NCBI GenBank assembly: GCA_937892995.1
Contig: CALBJS010000049.1
Location: forward strand, 1 to 8,689
From: an uncultured Peptococcaceae bacterium
GTDB taxonomy: Bacteria > Bacillota > Desulfitobacteriia > Desulfitobacteriales > Syntrophobotulaceae
Direction of reading: 5' to 3'
Length of the DNA stretch: 8,689 nucleotides
In this document: positions 1 to 6,893 of the stretch, one piece after another
Position numbering within the stretch: position 1 is the stretch's first letter
Layout: each line of letters begins with the position of its first letter
Notes under the pieces: generated by a model
Database searches by the model: none
What the model was told of the DNA's origin: nothing
What the model saw: the letters and a program-made list of their open reading frames with translations, nothing else
Made by a program: the position numbers and the translations under genes

Positions 1-68
1 CTTACGATTACTTTGTAAATCGTAAAGATGGGGCAATGAAGGTTGTAGTTCTTCCCCAGGGCAAATAA
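1..68 (+). CDS. 3' end of an upstream gene (partial)
   Basis: An open frame enters the window and stops at TAA 66-68. The visible C-terminal tail is YDYFVNRKDGAMKVVVLPQGK. It is real coding sequence rather than chance, because it is followed directly by a strong terminator in the same orientation. The ending, a basic stretch then a short valine-rich strand and a proline (KVVVLP), resembles the last strand of zinc-dependent medium-chain alcohol/polyol dehydrogenases. Twenty-one residues are too few to assign a family, so that is only a suggestion. Confidence 0.6.
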   Translation, partial: YDYFVNRKDGAMKVVVLPQGK

Positions 69-133
69 GTGATATCTTAAGAAGATTTCCTCTCCTAATA
101 ATATATTTCAATCGAAGAGAATCCTATCAAAGG

Positions 134-169
134 CTACCGGCCATAGTAAATTATGGCCGGTAGTTTTTT
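134..169 (+). terminator. Strong rho-independent terminator
   Basis: A perfect 12-bp stem (CTACCGGCCATA at 134-145 pairing with 152-163) closes a 6-nt loop and is followed by six T (164-169). It lies 65 nt after the stop of the upstream rightward gene and ends that transcript. On the opposite strand the stem is followed by only a short T run (CCTTTGA), so it could act weakly for the convergent leftward gene as well. Confidence 0.93.
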
Positions 170-199
170 AAATATATTTTTAGAGATATTTAGGGTGAC

Positions 200-673
200 T
201 TATTCTAAATCATTTTGAATTAGAGCAGGAACATCGTTTATTTGCGTTTTTTCGATGAAGGTTCCAACAATTAGAGGTGTTGGACAAATCTCATCATTTG
301 CATTTTTGGTATGCAAAGCATATTTTACATACCCCTTAACATGAATACTATCTCCTTCTTTAAGCTCCGGATATTGACAATTTACTGCAATTATTACTTC
401 TTTTTGTATAGTATTTGGGTAAGCAAAGGCAAGAATGTAATCCGAATATACTTCTTTCGTAATATTTAAAGTTTTAGCCTGAAAGTCAACTTTAGAATAA
501 AGAAAACTATCAGGATCAAGGCACATCTGACTAAATTCCTCTGAATTTAAGACTTTTGAATCAGCAAGAGCCGGTCCCGGCGGAAAAATTTCCAATCTGG
601 AGGCTATGACAATAATTAACATTGATACCCAGAATATAAGTACAGGGTGTTTTTTCAATCGGTTTTCCCCCAT
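200..673 (-). CDS. Small exported/membrane-anchored protein, possible OB-fold, unknown function
   Basis: I do not recognise the family. The product is 157 aa from the ATG at 673. A TTG four codons upstream (685) is in frame, but its only SD-like sequence (AGGTAG) abuts it with no spacing, so I prefer the ATG, although its own spacing is long. Residues 1-8 are basic and 9-27 hydrophobic (VLIFWVSMLIIVIA), with a plausible signal-peptidase I site after ALA (residues 35-37). There is no lipobox cysteine, so it is either secreted or N-terminally anchored. Residues about 58-143 alternate short beta strands with a LKEGDSIHVKGYVKYAL segment. This is typical of OB-fold barrels in which a strand carries 'GD.v.v.G.v', followed by a last strand (LIVGTFIEK). 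Cysteines lie at 51, 99 and 130. The gene stands alone, convergent with the gene at 1-68 and divergent from the FmdE-transporter operon, so context gives no function. Confidence 0.72.
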   Translation of the reverse strand: MGENRLKKHPVLIFWVSMLIIVIASRLEIFPPGPALADSKVLNSEEFSQMCLDPDSFLYSKVDFQAKTLNITKEVYSDYILAFAYPNTIQKEVIIAVNCQYPELKEGDSIHVKGYVKYALHTKNANDEICPTPLIVGTFIEKTQINDVPALIQNDLE

Positions 674-911
674 ATTAAATAACAACTACCTAATGGAGTG
701 TCCAAAGTTTTATGCTGTTATGATACCCGGCTTTCTCCAACCCTATCCCCCCACCCAGGATTGTCGAAGAAAGCATTCTTTGGTAACTTAGTAAGGACGG
801 GTTATCCCTAGGCAAGCTATATTAAAAAGAGACTAATATGGAGAGCTTAATCATAGTACTTACATACTTGATTAAAGAGAATCAAAATCTAATAAGAAAT
901 GGGTGGAAAAT
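674..911. other. Divergent intergenic region
   Basis: This 238-nt gap separates the leftward exported-protein gene from the rightward operon and must hold both promoters. Visible contents are a C-rich tract at 737-756 (G-rich on the minus strand) and the AATCA/TGATT half-site cluster at 847-885, listed separately. I see no convincing sigma-A promoter for the leftward gene and no RNA gene or open frame with a ribosome binding site. Confidence 0.6.
847..895 (+). promoter_or_regulatory. Candidate operator/promoter of the FmdE-transporter operon
   Basis: Three related half-sites lie just before the first gene: TTAATCA (847-853), TTGATTAA (868-875) and GAATCAA (879-885). TTGATT-N6-AATCAA (868-885) is a perfect 6-bp inverted repeat. 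TTAATCA-N15-TGATTAA (847-875) is a second, wider one. The arms recall FNR/CRP half-sites (TTGAT/ATCAA), but the spacing (8 nt between cores rather than 4) does not fit that family. TTGATT 868-873 and TAATAA 890-895 are separated by 16 nt and could be -35/-10 elements, yet a start only 6-7 nt further on would cut into the ribosome binding site. An operator reading is therefore better than a promoter reading. No regulator can be named. Confidence 0.35.
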
Positions 912-1520
912 ATGTGCAAACCAAAAACCAAATGGGAACTTTGCGTGGAATTTCATGGGCATGAATGTCTTGGCCTGGCTATAGGATACAGACAAGCGCT
1001 TTATGCTTTGGATGCTCTGGAAGTAACCAGAGACGGAGATGAGGATCTGGTTGCAATAGTGGAAACAGATGCCTGTGGGGTGGATGGTATTCAAGTTCTT
1101 ACGGGTTGTACTATCGGGAAAGGGAATCTGATCTATAAGGATGCAGGCAAAATGGCCATGACTCTTGCCAATCGCCAAACCGGGGAAGCAATACGCATTA
1201 TAAAACGGGCGGATACAATGCCGGAAGATGAACATTTTCAAGCTGTGCGTCGGAAAATAACCAGCGGCACCGCCACTAAAGAGGAGCAAGCCGAATGGAC
1301 TAAAATCCAGAAAGCAAGGGTTCAAAAATTCCTCTCCCTTCCATTTGAAGAAATATTTAAAGCCGGCAAGGTGGAAATGCCGGTGATTGAAAAAGCTCGG
1401 CTCTTTCAATCAGTAGTTTGTTCCCAATGTCAGGAACCTTTTGCCGAATCGAAAGCGAGACTTGTGGATGGGAAAGTTGTCTGCTCCGATTGTCATCAGG
1501 AATATTCTCGGGGCTGGTAG
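912..1520 (+). CDS. FmdE-family metal-binding protein with C-terminal zinc ribbon
   Basis: This is a 202-aa cytoplasmic protein of the FmdE family, named after the subunit E gene of molybdenum formylmethanofuran dehydrogenase operons but widespread in bacteria that lack that enzyme. N-terminal domain: a HGHECLG motif (His15, His17, Cys19) and a DACGVDGIQVLTGCTIGKGN block (Cys55, Asp58, Cys66) form the family's metal/active-site cleft. C-terminal treble-clef-like zinc ribbon: Cys170-x2-Cys173 and Cys191-x2-Cys194. Related proteins from Desulfitobacterium hafniense have been structurally characterised as metal-binding dimers, and the biochemical function remains unsettled. I start at ATG 912 because GGGTGG (901-906) sits 5 nt upstream. 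An in-frame GTG at 903 lies inside that site. It is the first gene of the operon, 63 nt before the substrate-binding protein, which suggests a role tied to the imported cargo (metal sensing, storage or delivery is inferred). The family call is firm and the role is unknown. Confidence 0.9.
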   Translation: MCKPKTKWELCVEFHGHECLGLAIGYRQALYALDALEVTRDGDEDLVAIVETDACGVDGIQVLTGCTIGKGNLIYKDAGKMAMTLANRQTGEAIRIIKRADTMPEDEHFQAVRRKITSGTATKEEQAEWTKIQKARVQKFLSLPFEEIFKAGKVEMPVIEKARLFQSVVCSQCQEPFAESKARLVDGKVVCSDCHQEYSRGW

Positions 1521-1525
1521 GATTC

Positions 1526-1567
1526 TAGGTAGGATGGTAATTATGGCAATTTAGGTAGGATGGTAAT
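1526..1567 (+). repeat. Partial tandem duplication before the substrate-binding protein gene
   Basis: TAGGTAGGATGGTAAT occurs twice, at 1526-1541 and 1552-1567, offset by 26 nt. Each copy carries an SD-like AGGTAGG immediately before ATG GTA. The second copy runs into the true ribosome binding site of the next gene. The first opens a six-codon frame (ATG 1534 to TAG 1552). It looks like a local duplication of translation-initiation sequence. Any effect on expression is inference. Confidence 0.85.
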
Positions 1568-1583
1568 CAAGGAGGAGAATAAA

Positions 1584-3194
1584 GTGACTCGCCAAAGGAA
1601 TCATTTAATTGCTACTTGGATAATAGGGATTCTGTGTCTAGCCCTTTTACTGGTAGGCTGTACTAATCAAGCCGGGCAGCCTCAAACTTCCAAGACAGGG
1701 GAAAAATCGCTTACTTATACCATAGCTGATTCCGTAGGGGACTGGGGATTTCCTTCCCCCTGGGGGCATTACCAGAGAGGTCCCGGTTATGTTCGGCTGA
1801 GCTTAATCTTTGATACCCTGATCTGGAAGAATGCTCAAGGATTAATCCCGGCCTTAGCTTCGGAATGGGATTATGAGCAGAGTACGAAGACTTATACTTT
1901 TAAGCTCCGGGATGATGTCTATTGGCATGATGGTCAGAAGCTTACTGTTCAAGATGTGGTTTTTACCTTTGAATATCTGAAAGAGCATCCTTATCCTTGG
2001 GTTGATTTAAAGAACATAAAAAATGTTGAAACTGAGGGAGATAGGGTCAAAATAATTTTGAATACGGATTTTGCACCTTTCCTTACTAATGTGGCTGCGA
2101 CTCTGCCGATCATTCCTAAGCATATTTGGGAAGGAGTTCAGGAACCTGAAAAATACACAGAACCTTTGGCAGCAGTAGGAAGCGGGCCTTTTATGTATAC
2201 CGATTATAACAAGGAACATGGCACTTATTTCTTTAAAGCCAATGAAAACTATTACGGGGGCCAGGTTCTTATTCAAGAACTTAAATTTGTGAAAGTTAAT
2301 CCTCAAATGGTAGCTGCGGCCTTAACAAAAGGTGAAGTGGATGCAGGGAGTATTCAACCGGAGATGGTGGAACAGCTTAAAGATAAGTATACTGTGCTTT
2401 CGGAATCAGGGTCGGCCAATGTCAAGTTGATGTTTAACCATAAAAAAGATCCTTTGGCCCGGAAAGAATTCCGTCAGGCTATAGCTTATGCTCTTGACAG
2501 GGAAGATTTAGTAGCCAAGGCCCAGAGGGGCCATGGTGTTCCGGGGAGCCCCTGGTTATATGTTGCAGATAACAAGTGGCATAGCCCCGATGCTCAACAA
2601 TATGAATATAATCCCTCCAAGACTCAGGAACTGCTGACTAAGCTGGGTTATAAACTGGAAGCTGCTCAAGATGGGGAAGAGAATAGTTTTTGGGTGAAGA
2701 ATGGTCAACAAGTCAAGCTGGAGTTATTATGTGAAGCTAGTCAAATTCGGATTGCTGAAGTACTTAAAGAGCAATTAGCGAAGGTAGGTTTAAATATTGA
2801 AATTAAGAGTGTTGAGAGTAAGACCCGTGATGCCCGGATTCTAGCCTGGGACTTCGATCTGGCCTTGAATTCCCACGGGGGATTAGCTAGTGATCCTAAT
2901 TTGCTGAACAAATTTATCCTGGCAGATGACTTTAACAGTGCCCGATATTCAGCTAATGAACAACTTGTGAATCTTCTGAGAAGGCAGTCCCGAGCGATGG
3001 ACGAAGCCGAAAGAAAAACGATTGTCCAAGAGATTCAGAAGATCTATGCTGAAGAGGTGCCGGCCTTTACACTCTACTATCCTAATTCCTACTGGGCACA
3101 TAATGGGAAGATGCCTCTTTTCTATACCAATGAAGGTATCGCTATCGGTGTACCCATTCCCTTAAATAAAATGAGTTTTGTGGAAATAGAGTAA
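1584..3194 (+). CDS. ABC transporter substrate-binding lipoprotein, SBP family 5 (peptide/nickel type)
   Basis: This 536-aa lipoprotein captures the cargo outside the cell and delivers it to the two permeases encoded next. The start is GTG 1584, because AAGGAGGAG (1569-1577) is 6 nt upstream. An in-frame ATG at 1560 would place that SD inside the gene. The signal peptide ends in a lipobox LVGC, with lipid-modified Cys26. The family signature is clear: ALASEWDYE (90-98), then YTFKLRDDVYWHDG and the VQDVVFTFEYL helix, AVGSGPF at 197-203, and further on the AIAYALDRE segment typical of DppA/OppA/NikA. The block at 53-71 (DWGFPSPWGHYQRGPGY) is unusually rich in aromatic, Pro and His residues and looks subfamily-specific. 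Length matches the family (500-550 aa). Cargo cannot be assigned: dipeptides, oligopeptides, nickel and metallophores all use this fold. The FmdE neighbour makes a metal or chelate my preferred guess. Confidence 0.93.
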   Translation: MTRQRNHLIATWIIGILCLALLLVGCTNQAGQPQTSKTGEKSLTYTIADSVGDWGFPSPWGHYQRGPGYVRLSLIFDTLIWKNAQGLIPALASEWDYEQSTKTYTFKLRDDVYWHDGQKLTVQDVVFTFEYLKEHPYPWVDLKNIKNVETEGDRVKIILNTDFAPFLTNVAATLPIIPKHIWEGVQEPEKYTEPLAAVGSGPFMYTDYNKEHGTYFFKANENYYGGQVLIQELKFVKVNPQMVAAALTKGEVDAGSIQPEMVEQLKDKYTVLSESGSANVKLMFNHKKDPLARKEFRQAIAYALDREDLVAKAQRGHGVPGSPWLYVADNKWHSPDAQQYEYNPSKTQELLTKLGYKLEAAQDGEENSFWVKNGQQVKLELLCEASQIRIAEVLKEQLAKVGLNIEIKSVESKTRDARILAWDFDLALNSHGGLASDPNLLNKFILADDFNSARYSANEQLVNLLRRQSRAMDEAERKTIVQEIQKIYAEEVPAFTLYYPNSYWAHNGKMPLFYTNEGIAIGVPIPLNKMSFVEIE

Positions 3195-3220
3195 ATACAA
3201 AAAAGAGGGAACCCGAGTAT

Positions 3221-4189
3221 ATGAAGCAAAGAGAAAAGTTATTTACTTATGTAGCTACCTTGCTCTTCATAATAATCCTTAATTTTTTGCTGCCCCGGCT
3301 TATGCCGGGGGATCCTTTTCTGGCTATTTACGGTGAAGAAGCCGCCCTTACCTTAAGTGCCGAGACTAAGCAGGAACTCATTGCCCAGATGTCTCTCGAT
3401 AAGCCTCTCTGGATTCAATTCGGGGCCTATCTTCATTCGTTATTCAGGGGAGACCTCGGCTATTCCTATGCCCTAAATGCTCCGGTTAGCTCCGTTATCG
3501 CCGGCGTTTTGCCCTGGAGTGCCCTCTTAGTAGGAAGTGCCTTAATCCTTTCCACCCTTTTAGGCTTTGTTCTGGGGGTTGAGTCCGGGTGGCGTAAAGG
3601 CAGCAGGTCTGAGAAGCTGATTCTCTTTTCGATCATCGGCATTAGTGGACTGCCCAGTTTTTTAATAGGGGTAATTTTTTTGTTGTTTTTTGCTGCCCAG
3701 TTAGATTGGTTCCCTTTAGGAGGAGCTTTAACTCCCTATAGCGATTTTACAGGTCTTACCTTGTTACAAGATATCTTAAAACATTTATTTCTACCGGCGA
3801 TGGCTCTTTCTTTGACTCAACTTTCGGAAATCCTTCTGCTGACCAGGGCCTCCATGCTTACCAATCTTTCCTCTCCTTATGTACATACTGCGGCCGCCAA
3901 AGGTCTAAAGCCCTTGGGAATCAGATACAGGCATGCCGGGCGTAATTCTCTGCTTCCGGTTAGTGCCAGATTGGGTGTATCTGTGGGGAGTGCCTTAGCA
4001 GGTAGTTTGTTTATTGAGATTGTCTTTGCTTACCCCGGAATGGGTGATCTCCTTCATCAGGCCCTCCTTAATAGAGATTATCCTTTGCTGCAGGGAATAT
4101 TTCTGACAATTGCTGTGACTATTATTCTGGCTAACTTTCTGGCCGATAAAATAGCCTGGCGAATTGACCCCAGGATGAGAGAGGAGTAG
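3221..4189 (+). CDS. ABC transporter permease, DppB/OppB/NikB type
   Basis: This is the first of two transmembrane subunits forming the import channel, 322 aa. The N-terminal helix (9-27) ends in PRLMPGDPF, the standard opening of this family, and GDLGYSY (78-84) is the usual periplasmic-loop motif. Further hydrophobic segments lie near 98-120, 133-160, 186-208, 250-270 and 290-309, giving six helices. The cytoplasmic EAA coupling loop is at 223-242 (TAAAKGLKPLGIRYRHAGRN), followed by the family block FIEIVFAYPGMG (264-275) and RDYPLLQG (285-292). It ends in IDPRMREE, as is usual. ATG 3221 is preceded by AGAGGG with an 11-nt spacer. The gene begins 26 nt after the substrate-binding protein and ends 5 nt before the second permease, so co-transcription and probably translational coupling are expected. 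No key element is missing. Confidence 0.94.
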   Translation: MKQREKLFTYVATLLFIIILNFLLPRLMPGDPFLAIYGEEAALTLSAETKQELIAQMSLDKPLWIQFGAYLHSLFRGDLGYSYALNAPVSSVIAGVLPWSALLVGSALILSTLLGFVLGVESGWRKGSRSEKLILFSIIGISGLPSFLIGVIFLLFFAAQLDWFPLGGALTPYSDFTGLTLLQDILKHLFLPAMALSLTQLSEILLLTRASMLTNLSSPYVHTAAAKGLKPLGIRYRHAGRNSLLPVSARLGVSVGSALAGSLFIEIVFAYPGMGDLLHQALLNRDYPLLQGIFLTIAVTIILANFLADKIAWRIDPRMREE

Positions 4190-4194
4190 GCTAA

Positions 4195-5052
4195 GTGCTC
4201 TATAAGTTTTGGCAAGAGGCTCTTGAATATAAGGAGACTATTATCGGGATTATCTTAGGAGTAATTTTGCTGAGTTTATTTGTAATCCTTCCTTTATTTT
4301 TTACTGCCAATCCTTATCAGACTTCCTTAAACATTTTTTCTCCGCCGAATAGTAAGTCATTGTTAGGGACTAATGATGTTGGACAGGATATCTTTAGCAG
4401 ATTGATAGTGGGAGGGCAGAATTCTCTGCGGGTTGCTTTAGGAGTAGGGATTTTTTCTACTTTTTTAGCAGTAGGAATAGGAGTATGGTCCGCTTTAGCC
4501 GGAGGATTAATCGATAATCTTTTAATGCGTATGGTAGATATTCTTTTAGTTATTCCAAATATTATCATTATCATTATCATCTCAGCTTATGTCAGTCCCA
4601 CTATACTTTTGGAAATAATAATCATTTCTCTTTTCACTTGGTTGGTAGGAGCCAGGGTAGTAAGGGCCCAAGTTTTGAGTATCAAAGAGAGAACGTATGT
4701 TTATGCCGCTGCCCTTTTTGGAGCCGGTCCTTTCTATTTATTCTTAAAGCATTTACTTCCGGAATTAATACCTTTGATGCTCACCCTCTTACTCCAAGGG
4801 ATGAGGAGGGCGGTATTTATCGAGGCAGGCTTGGCCTTCATCGGAGTAGTTAATCCTAACGTTATTAGCTGGGGTTCGATGATCAGCCAGTCTTTAAACT
4901 ATTACTATTTGGATGTCTGGAAATGGTGGTTGCTCCCTACTGCCGGAGCTTTGTCCCTAAGTCTTATTTCACTTACGCTTATCGGCTACGGCTTAGAAGA
5001 AGCCCTAATCTCAAGTTCGGAAAGGGGAAAAACAATTGCTGCAGATTCATGA
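4195..5052 (+). CDS. ABC transporter permease, DppC/OppC/NikC type
   Basis: This is the second channel subunit, 285 aa, from a GTG start at 4195. GAGGAG (4181-4186), lying just before the stop codon of the preceding permease, is the SD with an 8-nt spacer, so the two genes are probably translationally coupled. The first helix is about 16-37. LLGTNDVGQDIFSRLIVGGQNSL (57 onward) is the DppC hallmark. The EAA loop lies at about 165-190 (KERTYVYAAALFGAGP, then HLLPELIPL). LAFIGVVNPNVISWGSM near the end matches the family's LSFLG.G...P.WG block. The central helix contains seven consecutive isoleucines encoded by a hexanucleotide repeat (4561-4578). The gene overlaps the ATPase gene by 17 nt. Assignment is secure at family level. 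The substrate depends on the binding protein. Confidence 0.94.
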   Translation: MLYKFWQEALEYKETIIGIILGVILLSLFVILPLFFTANPYQTSLNIFSPPNSKSLLGTNDVGQDIFSRLIVGGQNSLRVALGVGIFSTFLAVGIGVWSALAGGLIDNLLMRMVDILLVIPNIIIIIIISAYVSPTILLEIIIISLFTWLVGARVVRAQVLSIKERTYVYAAALFGAGPFYLFLKHLLPELIPLMLTLLLQGMRRAVFIEAGLAFIGVVNPNVISWGSMISQSLNYYYLDVWKWWLLPTAGALSLSLISLTLIGYGLEEALISSSERGKTIAADS

Positions 5053-6781
5053 TTTGCATCTCAGTTTCGGAGATAAAGAAATCCTTAAAGGGATAGACTT
5101 GGAACTGAATAAAGGGGAAATCCTGGCCGTGGTGGGAGAATCCGGAGCAGGGAAGACAACCTTGGGATTAAGTCTGGGGGGCCTGATTGGACGAGAGAAC
5201 CCGGCGGCAGGGAGATGCCAAAAAGGAGGGCAAGCCAAAGGCCGGATATTATTTCAAGGCCAGAATATTCTCAGTCTGCCTGAGGAGGAGTTACGTAAAC
5301 TTCGTTGGAATAAGATTTCTTTTGTCTTTCAAAACGTGCCTAATGCTTTGAACCCGGTTTTGCCAATTCTGGAGCAAGTAGCTGAGCCGTACTGGGTACA
5401 TGAATTAGGCACTCGCTCCCGGGCTAAAGAACGGGCTCGGAAGATGTTGGAACAAGTCCATTTTCCGCAAGCTAAGAATTTGAATTATCCTCATGAACTA
5501 AGCGGAGGGGAAATACAACGAGCCTTGATCGCTATGGCCCTCATCAACGAACCGGAACTCTTAGTTTTAGATGAACCTACAGCCTCTTTAGATCCCCTTA
5601 CTCGCAGGGAGATAGCTAAGCTTCTAACCAAAGTAACTCAGAATTGTGCAGTATTGCTTATTACCCACGATCTTTCGCTGGCTTCCGTGCTTAGTACTCG
5701 AGTGGCAGTACTCTATAAGGGGAGAATTCTGGAGGAAGGTTCGACGGAGAAAGTACTTCAAACACCGCAACATCCCTATATGAGAGCACTGCTTCGCTCT
5801 TATCCCCATATGAGCACCTCGAAAGATCTTCAATCAATTAATCTAACCTTGGAAGAACCTTTACAAGGTTGTGCTTTTCGCCCCAGATGTTCCCAAGCTA
5901 TCGAAGCCTGTGCCCGATCCAGCCCTCCGTTGTTGGAGTTCAATCTTTCCCTGGGAGCTAAGCTTAAAGAGAATCCGGCTGCCCAAAGGCCGTTAAATAT
6001 AGCCTCTAAGGTTGCTTGTCATCGGGGAGGAATTATACCTTATCTCGTAGCCCATCGCCTTGCTAAACATTATGATCAAAATTTTGCACTTCAGGAGACC
6101 AGTTTTATTATTTTTGAAGGGGAGACCGTAGCATTAGTTGGCCAAAGCGGTTCCGGTAAATCCACCCTTGCCAAACTTATCATAGGCTTAGAAAAGGCAG
6201 ATCAGGGAAAAGTATTATTGGAAGAGGAAAAAGTCCCTTTCCCCAGAGATCAAAAATTTCTCCGCAGAGTCCAGATCATTTTCCAAAACCCCTACGAGGC
6301 TGTAAATCCTAAAATGACTATTGGAGAAATTGTAGAGGAACCACTTGTTATTCAAAAAATCGGGCAGGAAAAAGACAGGCAGGATAAAGTTCTTAGGGTC
6401 TTAGAAGAAGTTGGCTTGCCGAAAAGCGATGCTTTCCTGCAGAGTTATCCGGGTACCTTAAGCGGAGGGGAGTTACAAAGACTGGTAATTGCTCGTTCCC
6501 TTATCCTGGAGCCCAAACTCTTAGTAGCCGACGAACCGACCTCAGCTCTTGATGCTTTAGTTCAAGCTAGGATTCTGAAGCTCTTGATGGAACTACAGGA
6601 AAAGAGGGGTTTAGGGATGCTGTTCATAACCCATGACATAGCTCTAGCTCGCAAAATTGCTGATCGGATTCTGGTTATTGAGAATGGCGTCATAGTGGAA
6701 CAAGGACTTTCTTGGGAGATCATCACCCGTCCCAGACATCCATATACTAAGCGGTTGATCGAAGCGGCAGCGGCTATTTAA
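5036..6781 (+). CDS. Fused double ABC ATPase (DppD-DppF type) with four-cysteine linker
   Basis: This single 581-aa protein supplies both nucleotide-binding domains of the importer, an arrangement like GsiA/YliA rather than separate DppD and DppF. Domain 1: Walker A GESGAGKTT (34-42), signature LSGGEIQR (155-162), Walker B LLVLDEP (175-181), switch His211. A linker follows with the oligopeptide-transporter C-terminal motif CAFRPRC, plus Cys292 and Cys328. The spacing of the four cysteines (279, 285, 292, 328) matches the DppD/OppD family segment, which can hold an iron-sulfur cluster in some members. Domain 2: Walker A GQSGSGKS (369-376), LSGGELQR (475-482), Walker B LLVADEP (495-501), His533. 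All catalytic motifs are intact in both halves, so both sites should hydrolyse ATP. The start is TTG 5036, inside the end of the permease gene, with AAGGGGA upstream. The gene closes the operon before the terminator at 6894. Confidence 0.93.
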   Translation: MLQIHDLHLSFGDKEILKGIDLELNKGEILAVVGESGAGKTTLGLSLGGLIGRENPAAGRCQKGGQAKGRILFQGQNILSLPEEELRKLRWNKISFVFQNVPNALNPVLPILEQVAEPYWVHELGTRSRAKERARKMLEQVHFPQAKNLNYPHELSGGEIQRALIAMALINEPELLVLDEPTASLDPLTRREIAKLLTKVTQNCAVLLITHDLSLASVLSTRVAVLYKGRILEEGSTEKVLQTPQHPYMRALLRSYPHMSTSKDLQSINLTLEEPLQGCAFRPRCSQAIEACARSSPPLLEFNLSLGAKLKENPAAQRPLNIASKVACHRGGIIPYLVAHRLAKHYDQNFALQETSFIIFEGETVALVGQSGSGKSTLAKLIIGLEKADQGKVLLEEEKVPFPRDQKFLRRVQIIFQNPYEAVNPKMTIGEIVEEPLVIQKIGQEKDRQDKVLRVLEEVGLPKSDAFLQSYPGTLSGGELQRLVIARSLILEPKLLVADEPTSALDALVQARILKLLMELQEKRGLGMLFITHDIALARKIADRILVIENGVIVEQGLSWEIITRPRHPYTKRLIEAAAAI

Positions 6782-6893
6782 AAATTCTAGTCTGATGTTT
6801 AAAGGAATACGAATAGATTAAACGTAATATTCAAATAGATCTTCTAGCGATAAGGCTGAATCAAATTGTAATTTAAACTAAAGTTAAAGAACG

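Noticed and set aside
606..791. Rightward 61-codon open frame
   Set aside because: It is antisense to the 5' end of the exported-protein gene and runs through the C-rich intergenic tract. There is no ribosome binding site and the composition is not protein-like.
868..885. FNR/CRP-type binding site
   Set aside because: The TTGAT and ATCAA cores are 8 nt apart rather than 4, so the match to the FNR consensus fails.
903..911. GTG 903 as start of the FmdE protein
   Set aside because: No SD lies before it, and it falls inside the GGGTGG that serves ATG 912.
882..1409. Leftward 175-codon open frame antisense to the FmdE gene
   Set aside because: The FmdE frame has strong family motifs. The antisense product is rich in Phe/His/Cys with no recognisable domain, typical of a shadow frame.
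1560..1583. ATG 1560 as start of the binding protein
   Set aside because: It would place the AAGGAGGAG ribosome binding site inside the gene and add eight charged residues before the signal peptide. GTG 1584 fits better.
2007..2306. Leftward 99-codon open frame inside the binding-protein gene
   Set aside because: It is antisense to a clear SBP5 coding region and has no SD or domain.
4317..4853. Open frames at 4317-4580 (minus) and 4638-4853 (plus) within the second permease
   Set aside because: Both overlap a well-supported DppC-type frame. Their products are low-complexity shadows.
5047..5833. Leftward open frames at 5047-5238 and 5624-5833 within the ATPase gene
   Set aside because: They are antisense to intact ABC motifs and have no initiation signals.
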